Numbered from the stretch's first letter, positions 1 through 5,046 are shown. The stretch: 5,058 nucleotides of DNA from JBDHRG01 sp039807445 (GCA_039807445.1 JBDHRG010000250.1:1-5058); one strand, 5' to 3'. The notes: generated from the sequence alone by a model not told the origin. Made by a program: numbers and translations.

Positions 1-1
1 G

Positions 2-2092
2 CTGGCGGCGCTGCTCGCCCTCGGCGGGCGCGGCGCGGCACTGGCGCTGGCCGGCGCGCTGCTCGCGCTGCCTTCGGTGTGGGACATCGGTGCCCGGCCG
101 CTGCACGGCCTCGCCGCCGCAGTGCTGCCGGTGCTCGCCTACACGCTGGTGGCGCTGCCGCTGCGAAAGCGCATACGCAACTGGGATTTCGACACGCCCC
201 GGCAAGTGCTCGCCTTCCTCGCCGCGGCGCTCGCCGCCGCGGCGCTGTCGGGCGTCGTGCTCCAGGCCGGGGGCGGCCTGCTCGATGCGCCCGGGCTGTT
301 GCGCGGCATGGTGGCCTGGATGCTGGGCGACTTCGTCGGCAGCCTCACGGTCGCGCCGCTGCTGCTGGTGGCGGCGATCCCGCGCGCGCTGGCCTGGGCG
401 CACGGCGAGGCCGACAGTACGCGCCCTGCGCCCGAGTCGCGCCCGCGCGCCGGCCTGTTCGGCATCGCCGCCGGCATCGCCGGCCTGGGCGCCGGCCTGT
501 TCGGACTGCCGCTGGTGCACGGCGGCGAGGCGGCGCAACCGTACGCTGCGCTCGCGCTGCTGCTGCCGCTCGCCTGGACCGCCACGCGCCACGGTCTGGC
601 GCATACCACGCTCGTGCTGTTCGCACTCGGGCCGACGATGGCGGCGCTGGTCGCGGCGAGCGGCCGGCAGGATCATGCCGCCGGCTACCAGGCGGTGACG
701 ATCGCGCTGGCCGCGATGGCGTTGCTGCTCGGTGGCGCGATCGAGGCGCGCGACCTGAGCCTGCGGCGCTACCGCGACGTGGCACGCCTCTCCAGCGACC
801 TGATCTGGGAAACCGACGCCGAAGGCAGGCTGCAGACGGCCGACGGCGCACTGGCGGCGCGGCTCGGCATCCGGGCGGGCGAGAGCTGGCGCGCGCTGAT
901 CGAGGCGGCTTCCGGCGATACCGACCGGGCCCGTATCATCGCCGCGATGGGCACCCATCGGCCGTTTCTCGACGTGCCGCTGCGCTGGGCGTCGGCCAGT
1001 AGTGCCGAAGGCGACGTCCAGGCCCGCATCAGCGGCTTGCCGCTGTGGTGCGATTTCGACCGCTTCATCGGCTATCGCGGTACCGCCACCGACGTCACTG
1101 CGCGCGAACGCGCAGCCGCGCTGCTGGCGCGCTACAACGCCGAGCTCGAAGCCGAGGTCGCCGCGCGCACCATCGAGCTGCGCCGCACCAACCGCGAGCT
1201 CACCCACGGCGAGCGGCGCCTGCGCCTGCTCGCCGAAGCGGCGCCGGTCGCGCTAGCCGAAACCGACCCCGCAGGGTGCTGCCTGCGGGTCAACCCGAGC
1301 TGGTGCACACTGACCGGCCGCAACGAGGCCGAAGCGCTCGGCCACGACCTGCTCGAAGCCGTGCACCCGGACGAGCGCGCCGCGCTGGAGCACGCGCTCG
1401 CCGCGAGCCTCGCCAGCGGCGCGGACGGCTGCGCCGAGTTCCGCCTCGTGCGCCCCGACGCGAGCATCCGCTGGGTGCGCGGCGCGTGGAGCGCGCCGCG
1501 CGACGAACAGGGCAACCCGGACGGGCTGATCGTGACGCTGGTCGACCTCACCGAGCACCGGCGCGAAGCCGAGCGCATCTGGATGCTGGCGCACCACGAC
1601 GCGCTGACCGGGCTGGCCAATCGCGCGCTGTTCGCCGAGCGGCTCGAACAGACGCTGGCGCTGGCGCGGCGCGAGGGGCGAATGCCGGCGGTGCTGATGT
1701 TCGATCTCGACGACTTCAAGCCGGTCAACGACCGCTTCGGTCATGCCGCCGGCGACGCGCTGCTGCGCCAGATGGCCGAGCGTCTGCGTGCCGCGCTGCG
1801 CGAGTCCGACACCGCCGCGCGCCTCGGCGGCGACGAGTTCGCGGTGCTGCTGCCCGATGCGCCCGACGCCGAGGCGGCGCGCGGCGTCGCCGCCAAGCTG
1901 CTGCAGACGCTGGTGCAGCCCTACGCGCTCGGGCGGCACCAGGCGAGGGTGTCGGCCAGCATCGGCGTCGCCCGCTACCCCGGCGACGGCGACGAGGCCG
2001 AGTCCCTGCTCGCCGCCGCCGACGCGGCGCTGTACGCCGCCAAGCGCGCCGGCAAGAACCGGGTGCACCTCGCCGACGGCGAGCGGCGCTGA
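2..2092 (+). CDS. Membrane diguanylate cyclase, MASE1-PAS-PAS-GGDEF (5' end outside window)
   Basis: Makes cyclic di-GMP from two GTP at the inner membrane in response to an unknown signal. The frame is open from base 2 and already codes for hydrophobic residues, so the true start lies left of the window. Residues are numbered here from an internal GTG at 77. Residues 1 to about 230 hold several hydrophobic segments typical of a MASE1 sensor, including WMLGDFVGSLTVAPLLL. A PAS domain follows (about 232-345), then a charged helical linker (about 342-380), then a second PAS domain (about 380-498) ending in VDLTEH. The GGDEF domain begins at AHHDALTGLANR (505), with the metal-binding Asp in FDLDDF (543-547), an intact GGDEF active site (584-588) and, five residues before it, RESD (575-578), the RxxD product-inhibition site. 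It ends with SIGVARYPGDG and AADAALYAAKRAGKNRV. No EAL domain follows. By family rules the enzyme should be active and feedback-inhibited. The domain calls are strong; the signal is unknown. Confidence 0.93.
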   Translation: MAALLALGGRGAALALAGALLALPSVWDIGARPLHGLAAAVLPVLAYTLVALPLRKRIRNWDFDTPRQVLAFLAAALAAAALSGVVLQAGGGLLDAPGLLRGMVAWMLGDFVGSLTVAPLLLVAAIPRALAWAHGEADSTRPAPESRPRAGLFGIAAGIAGLGAGLFGLPLVHGGEAAQPYAALALLLPLAWTATRHGLAHTTLVLFALGPTMAALVAASGRQDHAAGYQAVTIALAAMALLLGGAIEARDLSLRRYRDVARLSSDLIWETDAEGRLQTADGALAARLGIRAGESWRALIEAASGDTDRARIIAAMGTHRPFLDVPLRWASASSAEGDVQARISGLPLWCDFDRFIGYRGTATDVTARERAAALLARYNAELEAEVAARTIELRRTNRELTHGERRLRLLAEAAPVALAETDPAGCCLRVNPSWCTLTGRNEAEALGHDLLEAVHPDERAALEHALAASLASGADGCAEFRLVRPDASIRWVRGAWSAPRDEQGNPDGLIVTLVDLTEHRREAERIWMLAHHDALTGLANRALFAERLEQTLALARREGRMPAVLMFDLDDFKPVNDRFGHAAGDALLRQMAERLRAALRESDTAARLGGDEFAVLLPDAPDAEAARGVAAKLLQTLVQPYALGRHQARVSASIGVARYPGDGDEAESLLAAADAALYAAKRAGKNRVHLADGERR

Positions 2093-2105
2093 GGGCTGCC
2101 GTATT

Positions 2106-2132
2106 GCCCGAGCCGCGCTCAGGCTCGAGGGC
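2106..2132. terminator. Weak hairpin between convergent genes, possible bidirectional terminator
   Basis: GCCC+GAGCC pairs with GGCTC+GGGC (2-base bulge GA) around a 7-base loop, GCGCTCA. It sits 13 bases after the diguanylate cyclase stop and about 60 bases past the DUF427 stop. There is no T run on either side, so intrinsic termination is uncertain. It may only be a GC-rich chance stem. Confidence 0.3.
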
Positions 2133-2192
2133 ATTGGCGTCGGCCATCGCTCTGCGTACGTCCCGGGCTGGGCATTCAAGGCGCCAAAGTGG

Positions 2193-2567
2193 CTATCCCG
2201 GATCCGAGCTCGGCAGTTCCTCGATGCGATCGACGCGGTCCGGGTAGAAGGCGAGGTGATCCTTGATCGCCGCGACGGCCGGATAGGGGTTCTCGTAGGT
2301 CCAGACGGCGTTCTCGGCCACTCGGCCATCCGCCCGGATCGTGTAGTAGGCGGCGTCGCTCTTGTAGGGGCAGTGGGTCTTGTGGGCGGTCCGCTCCAGC
2401 AGCGACATGTCGGCGTCCTCGCGCGGGATGTAGTGGACCGCCGGCAGGCGCGCCTCCTCGAGCGTGAGCGCTCGGGTGGTGTCGGCGACCACCCGACCAT
2501 TGAAGAGGACGCGCACGCGGTTCGGATTGGGCTCGATCGTGATCGGGTGATCGCCTGGATGATCCAT
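2193..2567 (-). CDS. DUF427 (NTP_transf_9 family) small protein
   Basis: A complete 124-residue cytosolic protein of the DUF427 family, whose biochemical role is not established; the Pfam label NTP_transf_9 is not evidence of activity. The family pattern is clear: FNGRVVADT (22-30), HYIPREDADMSLLERT (45-60), the cysteine motif CPYK (66-69) followed by DAAYYTIRADG, ENAVWTYENPYPAVAAI (85-101) and AFYPDRVD (106-113). The usual CPxKG has Ser in place of Gly. The ATG at 2567 was chosen because AGAGGAAA lies just upstream at good spacing and the family homology begins soon after. A longer in-frame ATG at 2624 would add 19 low-complexity residues across that ribosome binding site. The gene is alone on its strand, convergent with the diguanylate cyclase and backing onto TA remnants, so it is probably transcribed by itself. 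Confidence 0.88.
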   Translation of the reverse strand: MDHPGDHPITIEPNPNRVRVLFNGRVVADTTRALTLEEARLPAVHYIPREDADMSLLERTAHKTHCPYKSDAAYYTIRADGRVAENAVWTYENPYPAVAAIKDHLAFYPDRVDRIEELPSSDPG

Positions 2568-2641
2568 CGTGGTTTCCTCTGGTTTGGGCTGTCGGCTCGA
2601 TGCCTTTCGCACCGGTCCTGGCATCAGGCGTCTTTACACCG

Positions 2642-2734
2642 CAGGCGGATTCCTCGTTCCACGTCGAGCCGGCCGGCATCCGGCTGGCGCCGCACTACGA
2701 TCTGGTCTGCATCGCGATCTACCATGGCATCCAC
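2642..2734 (+). pseudogene. HipA-type kinase toxin fragment
   Basis: About 31 codons read QADSSFHVEPAGIRLAP followed by HYDLVCIAIYHG. This resembles the HipA kinase region running from the NxDxHxKN catalytic loop into the LAPxYDLVS segment. HipA proteins phosphorylate tRNA synthetases or related targets and are usually over 400 residues, so only a sliver remains. The catalytic loop appears clipped: ADS is followed directly by SFHVEP, where HxKN-type residues would be expected, so even this piece has a small internal deletion. Nothing HipA-like was recognised upstream (2568-2641) or downstream. The frame continues without a stop into the PIN remnant at 2774. The call rests on a short stretch recognised by eye, so it is moderate. 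Confidence 0.55.
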
Positions 2735-2773
2735 CTCGGCCGACCGGCCGCCTGGTGCGAAGCCGAGCTGTCG

Positions 2774-2881
2774 ATGCTGCTTGATACCCATGTCACACTG
2801 TGGGCGCTGACTGAGCCGCTGCGGCTGGTGACGCGCGACGCGACCGTGGCCCGCTACGGCGACAGCATCCTGCTGGTATAG
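2774..2881 (+). pseudogene. PIN-domain (VapC-type) toxin with its centre deleted
   Basis: The 35-codon reading frame starts MLLDTHVTLWALTEPLRL, a textbook N-terminus of the PIN subfamily that begins LLDTHxxLWAL, with the first acidic residue (Asp4). It then jumps to VTRDATVARYGDSILLV, which matches the extreme C-terminus of the same kind of protein (VTRDxxxxxYG). These ribonucleases normally have about 125-140 residues, so some 90 central codons, including the middle acidic residues, are missing while the frame is kept. The joint lies near 2809-2826, where the sequence CTGCGGCTG would suit both the N-side (LRLS) and the C-side (GLRLVTRD), suggesting deletion between short repeats. No ribosome binding site is evident at 2774, and no antitoxin was recognised upstream. 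It cannot fold as an active nuclease. Confidence 0.72.
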
Positions 2882-3006
2882 GAAAGCACTCCTGCCCGGC
2901 GCGGCGCCATCCGGAAACCGCTGCTGCCGGGGGGATTCGATCAACTCGAGCGCTTCATCCCGCGGTGCGGCCCGCCTCTGATGCCGGGAATCCTGCGGGA
3001 AGCAGG
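2882..3006. other. Non-coding stretch before ccdAB, no gene recognised
   Basis: No gene was recognised here on either strand. It holds one copy of the 24-base repeat (2950-2973) and a small hairpin, CCTGC-GGGAA-GCAGG, at 2992-3006, placed between the PIN remnant and the ccd promoter. The hairpin has no T run. A plus-strand frame through the repeat reads ERFIPRCGPP and stops at TGA 3008-3010, but it resembles no family I know. Confidence 0.5.
2950..2973 (+). repeat. 24-base direct repeat, copy 1
   Basis: This stretch matches 5023-5046 at 22 of 24 bases, with mismatches at 2955 and 2972. The identical core is CATCCCGCGGTGCGGC (2956-2971). It lies just left of the ccdAB promoter. The family of the repeat is unknown. 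Confidence 0.7.
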
Positions 3007-3035
3007 TTGAAATACACATCATAGATGCGCATATT
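3007..3035 (+). promoter_or_regulatory. Candidate sigma-70 promoter of ccdAB
   Basis: TTGAAA (3007-3012, five of six matches to the -35 consensus) is followed after 17 bases by CATATT (3030-3035, four of six matches to the -10). The surrounding AT-rich pocket stands out from the GC-rich flanks. The ccdA start codon is 27 bases further on. Prediction by eye only. Confidence 0.5.
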
Positions 3036-3045
3036 CATGCTCATC
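3024..3045. promoter_or_regulatory. Inverted repeat overlapping the -10: candidate CcdA/CcdAB operator
   Basis: The arms GATGCGCAT (3024-3032) and ATGCTCATC (3037-3045) are inverted copies matching at 8 of 9 positions, separated by four bases (ATTC). The left arm also contains the perfect palindrome ATGCGCAT. The repeat covers the candidate -10. CcdA proteins are ribbon-helix-helix repressors that bind palindromes in their own promoter, so autorepression is the natural reading. The position supports it; binding is inferred. Confidence 0.5.
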
Positions 3046-3062
3046 CCATCGAGGACACCGCC

Positions 3063-3335
3063 ATGGATCCCAGCCTCGCCCGTGCCGATCAAGCCATCGC
3101 CCGCCACCTCGACGCGCCCAAGCGCGCGACGAACGTGTCGCTGACCGCAGCCCTGCTGGACGAAGCCAGAGCGTTGGGCATCAACGTCTCACGGGCCTGC
3201 GATCGCGGCCTGGCCCTGCAGATCGCCGATGCGCGCGCGCAGCGCTGGCTGGAGGAGAACCGCGAGGCGATCGAAGCCTCGAACGCCTACGTCGAGCAGC
3301 ACGGCCTGCCGCTGGCCCGCTACAGACGCTTCTGA
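3063..3335 (+). CDS. ccdA: CcdA-family type II antitoxin
   Basis: Ninety residues, the antitoxin partner of CcdB. Residues about 20-54 (KRATNVSLTAALLDEARALG, then INVSRACDRGL) form the ribbon-helix-helix DNA-binding part that dimerises and represses the operon. Residues 61-90 (RWLEENREAIEASNAYVEQH to RYRRF) are the acidic-to-basic tail which in this family wraps around CcdB and frees it from gyrase. The F-plasmid protein has 72 residues; here about 18 extra residues precede the DNA-binding part. The ATG at 3063 is supported by GAGGA at 3051-3055, seven bases upstream, and no later in-frame ATG exists. The stop TGA shares one base with the ccdB start, so the two are translationally coupled. 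A promoter and an inverted repeat sit directly upstream, indicating autoregulation. The ORF is complete and looks functional. Confidence 0.95.
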   Translation: MDPSLARADQAIARHLDAPKRATNVSLTAALLDEARALGINVSRACDRGLALQIADARAQRWLEENREAIEASNAYVEQHGLPLARYRRF

Positions 3336-3634
3336 TGGCTCGGTTCGACTTCTACGAAAGCCCGGCCGGCTCGGGATACGTGCTCGACGTGCAGGCCGAC
3401 CTGATGAGCGCTCTCAATACCCGCGTGGTCGTGCCCCTGATGCCGATCGGCGAAGCGCCCTGCCCGGCCGGGCGCCTCAATCCGGTGTTCGAGATCAGCG
3501 GGGAACGCTTCGCCATGACCACGCAGTTCCTGGCCTCGATCCCGGCGTCGGAGCTGAAGAGGCGCCACGGCTCCCTGGCGCACGAGCGCGACGTCATCGT
3601 CGATGCGCTCGACATGCTCTTCAGCGGCTTCTGA
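3335..3634 (+). CDS. ccdB: CcdB-family gyrase-poison toxin
   Basis: Ninety-nine residues, close to the usual length of about 101. CcdB traps DNA gyrase in its cleaved complex and kills or arrests the cell unless held by CcdA. Family blocks are intact: YVLDVQADLMSALNTRVVVP (15-34), LNPVFEISGERFAMTTQFLA (48-67) and the C-terminal helix LAHERDVIVDALDMLFSGF (81-99). In F-plasmid CcdB the last three residues, Trp-Gly-Ile, are needed for gyrase poisoning. Here they are Ser-Gly-Phe, so the tryptophan is absent, as I recall is also the case in some chromosomal homologues such as the Vibrio fischeri protein. Activity is therefore likely but not certain. The start overlaps the ccdA stop (TGATG) and has no separate strong ribosome binding site, consistent with coupled, lower-yield translation. 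This is the only toxin in the window with an undamaged reading frame. Confidence 0.95.
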   Translation: MARFDFYESPAGSGYVLDVQADLMSALNTRVVVPLMPIGEAPCPAGRLNPVFEISGERFAMTTQFLASIPASELKRRHGSLAHERDVIVDALDMLFSGF

Positions 3635-3671
3635 CCCGGTGCGCACTCCAGCGACGACATCGTGCAGGCCA

Positions 3672-3690
3672 GCGCTGCTCGGATGAGCGC
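3672..3690. terminator. Weak hairpin between convergent ccdB and mntA
   Basis: GCGCT (3672-3676) can pair with AGCGC (3686-3690); alternatively GCTC (3677-3680) pairs with GAGC (3685-3688) around GGAT. It lies in the 78-base gap between the two convergent stop codons. No T run follows on either strand, so a role as terminator is only suggested by position. Confidence 0.2.
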
Positions 3691-3712
3691 CGCCGCAGCC
3701 GGGCAGATTCGC

Positions 3713-4057
3713 TCAAGCCAGTGCGTGCTCGCCAACGCCCGGCTGCAGCAGCACCCTGTCGCCCGTCACCGCCCGGCGGAACCCCTCGCTCGCCGTGCAC
3801 CAGTCGAGCACGTCGACCTTGTACGGCAGCGCGGACTCGTCGAAGTCGTCGGCCAGCGCGGCGAGCGTGGCGATGCCCAGCGGCTCGCGACACGCGATCG
3901 CGAGATCGAGGTCGGACGCCGGCTTCGCGCTCCTGCGGGCACGCGAGCCGAAGGCCCACACGGTGCAAGCGGGCACGTGGCGCTGGAGGATGGCGCGGAC
4001 GGTGCGCCACTCCTCGGCGCTGATGGCGATGTCGGGCAGCTCGTCGTCGGCACGCAT
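3713..4057 (-). CDS. mntA: MntA-type minimal nucleotidyltransferase antitoxin
   Basis: A complete 114-residue MNT-family protein, the antitoxin of HEPN-MNT modules. In the studied HepT-MntA system, MntA neutralises the HEPN ribonuclease by adding AMP groups to a tyrosine next to its active site. The signature GSX10DXD is exact: GSRARRSAKPASDLD, with Gly37-Ser38 and Asp49/Asp51. The third catalytic acid is probably Asp82 in KVDVLDW. The N-terminal helix (ISAEEWRTVRAILQRH) and the strand CTVWAFGSRA are typical. Its ATG is six bases past the hepT stop and has no good ribosome binding site of its own, so translation was probably coupled to hepT. Because hepT is now frameshifted and translation stops about 220 bases earlier, expression of mntA may be reduced. 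Nothing in the protein itself looks damaged. Confidence 0.9.
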   Translation of the reverse strand: MRADDELPDIAISAEEWRTVRAILQRHVPACTVWAFGSRARRSAKPASDLDLAIACREPLGIATLAALADDFDESALPYKVDVLDWCTASEGFRRAVTGDRVLLQPGVGEHALA

Positions 4058-4063
4058 CGGAGA

Positions 4064-4473
4064 CTACTGCCGCGCGAGCCGCGCCTGCAGGCGAGCGAGC
4101 AGCTCGCGGGCTTCGGCCAGGAAATCGGGCACCATCGCCAGCACTTCGCGCGCCCTGGTTTCATCGTAGGTGTGGCTGGTGATGCCGCGCACCTTGCGGT
4201 AGCCCTGCCACACGTCCCAGCTCGAGCGCAAGAGCCCCTGCTCGAAGCCGGTGCGGATCAGCTCCGAGAACGACATCATGTCCACGGCCTCCGGGTTGGC
4301 GGCGGCCATCTCCAGGTAGCGCCTGAGCATCTGTGACTGAGCTCGTAGGTGAACTCGAAGCGCTGGATAACGCCGTCGCGCAGCAGCGTGCGCTCCGGAC
4401 TCTCGGCGAGCTCGTCCAGCCCTTCGGCCAGTCGGCGGACGGCGCTCTGCAGCGAGCTGAGATCGAGTGCCAT
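4064..4473 (-). pseudogene. hepT: HEPN-family toxin HepT, disrupted by a one-base frameshift
   Basis: HepT is a HEPN ribonuclease neutralised by MntA. The first 47 codons (MALDLSSLQSAV... to QRFEFTYELSH) are in one frame; the rest (MLRRYLEMAAANPEAVDMMS to the stop at 4064) is in the next. The junction reads CAC-AG-ATG (minus strand, 4335-4328), where family members would have a Lys codon, as in CAC-AAG-ATG. Restoring one A gives a 136-residue protein of normal length. In that numbering the catalytic and modified residues are all present: RX4HXY as Arg96-GITS-His101-Thr-Tyr103. As written, translation of the first frame ends at TGA 4276-4278 after 65 codons without the motif. GGGAGA upstream of the ATG is a good ribosome binding site. 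An internal ATG at 4330 could give an 88-residue C-terminal piece but lacks a clear binding site. A sequencing error cannot be excluded, although the break is not in a long homopolymer. Confidence 0.88.
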
Positions 4474-4512
4474 GGCATTTCTCCCGGAGCCGGCTGCGCG
4501 GCGGCGGACAGT

Positions 4513-4693
4513 TCAGGCGCCCGGCGCGAGCACCTCGAGCCCCGGCACCCGCCGGAATCCGCCGACGTTGGCGGTCAGCACCGCGCAACCGTGGCTGAGC
4601 GCGGTCGCGGCGATGATCAGGGTCGTGGGCACCGATCGGCTGTCCCTGGACCGCCAGGATGAAGGCGTTGGTGGTGTCCAGCACTAGACCCAC
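4513..4693 (-). pseudogene. PIN-domain VapC-type toxin remnant: centre deleted and frameshifted
   Basis: From GTG 4693 the reading is MGLVLDTTNAFILAVQGQPI then GAHD, after which the frame must shift by one base to continue LIIAATALSHGCAVLTANVG followed by GFRRVPGLEVLAPGA and TGA (4513-4515). The first piece holds the PIN N-terminus with Asp6. The second holds the third-acid motif GxxIGAxD and the usual LTxNxxxFxRVPGL ending. An extra C in a CCC run (minus strand, 4622-4620) breaks the frame, since GAHDLIIAATALSHG would be continuous with CC. Only about 59 residues would result, against about 130-145 for the family, so roughly 75-80 central codons are also gone. The start overlaps the antitoxin stop by 10 bases, the classic antitoxin-toxin arrangement. 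A second GTG at 4684 would also give a PIN-like start. The toxin cannot be active. Confidence 0.8.
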
Positions 4694-4953
4694 GGATCGG
4701 CCCCCGGCGGCAGCTCGCAGCGGATGGCGTCCAGTTCGGCGCCGAAGGCTCGCGCATCCTCGCCCAGCGGCGGCAACTCGGCGAACAGTCGGTCGAGATC
4801 GGCCACGGCCACCCGTCGCCCGCCCGCCGCCGGCAGCAGGCGGGCGACGACCTGGCGGTTGCGCTCGAGCTCGAAGCTCGCCCCCTGGTAGCACACCCGG
4901 TTGAGCAGGTCCGAGAACCGCCGTGCCGCCTGCGTCACGTCGATCCGTTCCAT
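4684..4953 (-). CDS. Phd/YefM-type (prevent-host-death) antitoxin, cognate partner of the PIN remnant
   Basis: An 89-residue antitoxin of the Phd/YefM fold often paired with VapC-type PIN toxins. The N-terminal part, MERIDVTQAARRFSDLLNRV then ASFELERNRQVVARLLPA (residues 1-42), is the DNA-binding dimer domain that represses the promoter. The rest (DLDRLFAELPPLGEDARAFG to DPWV) would be the toxin-binding tail. The ATG at 4953 was chosen because GGAG sits at 4966-4963, nine bases upstream, and the family alignment starts at this Met. An in-frame ATG at 4980 would add nine residues and has no ribosome binding site. The stop overlaps the first codons of the broken toxin gene. The antitoxin frame is intact, so it can still bind DNA and perhaps foreign toxins. 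It is the first gene of a minus-strand run: antitoxin, PIN remnant, hepT, mntA. Confidence 0.87.
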   Translation of the reverse strand: MERIDVTQAARRFSDLLNRVCYQGASFELERNRQVVARLLPAAGGRRVAVADLDRLFAELPPLGEDARAFGAELDAIRCELPPGADPWV

Positions 4954-4986
4954 CTCGAGATTCTCCAGAAATCGAATCATCTGATG

Positions 4987-5018
4987 CAGCGTATATCACG
5001 ATCCTGGGCGAAGCACGG
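4987..5018 (-). promoter_or_regulatory. Possible promoter region of the minus-strand TA run
   Basis: Upstream of the Phd-like antitoxin the only AT-rich pocket reads GTGATATACGC on the minus strand, giving TATACG as a four-of-six -10 candidate. The best -35 at usable spacing, ACCGTG, is poor. No convincing operator palindrome was found. Offered only because autoregulated TA promoters are expected here. Confidence 0.25.
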
Positions 5019-5022
5019 TCGC

Positions 5023-5046
5023 GCGCTCCATCCCGCGGTGCGGCTC
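5023..5046 (+). repeat. 24-base direct repeat, copy 2
   Basis: Second copy of the repeat at 2950-2973, same orientation, 22 of 24 bases alike (mismatches at 5028 and 5045), with the core CATCCCGCGGTGCGGC at 5029-5044. It lies 69 bases upstream of the Phd-like antitoxin start, close to the right edge. Whether it extends as part of a longer repeat or a gene outside the window cannot be seen. Confidence 0.7.

Noticed and set aside
77..2092. GTG at 77 as the true start of the diguanylate cyclase
   Set aside because: The frame is open to base 2 and codes for hydrophobic MASE1-like residues upstream. No ribosome binding site precedes the GTG.
1253..2500. A 415-codon open frame on the minus strand across the GGDEF gene and DUF427
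   Set aside because: It runs antisense to the well-conserved PAS/GGDEF coding region and out of frame with DUF427 on the same strand. Its composition (Arg/Pro-rich start, no recognisable domain) is typical of shadow frames in GC-rich DNA.
2568..2624. Upstream ATG at 2624 for the DUF427 gene
   Set aside because: The added residues are low-complexity and lie over the good ribosome binding site of the ATG at 2567.
3621..4010. Other overlapping open frames around ccdB and mntA on both strands
   Set aside because: They are Arg/Ala-rich, lack ribosome binding sites and recognisable motifs, and overlap genes with clear family signatures.
4328..4335. Programmed ribosomal frameshift in hepT
   Set aside because: The junction CACAGATG has no slippery heptamer or homopolymer, and I see no stimulatory structure. 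Simple loss of one A from AAG explains it.
4064..4999. A 311-codon minus-strand frame starting at 4999
   Set aside because: Only its last 88 codons (HepT C-terminus) and a short middle stretch (GLVLDTT to GAHD of the PIN remnant) are real. The rest is out of frame with the antitoxin and the HepT N-terminus, and it looks continuous only because two frameshifts fall into the same frame.
2950..5046. Integron attC sites or CRISPR repeats as the origin of the 24-base repeat
   Set aside because: Only two copies are visible, 2 kb apart, with no regular spacing, no attC-like folded pair of core sites and no integrase in the window.
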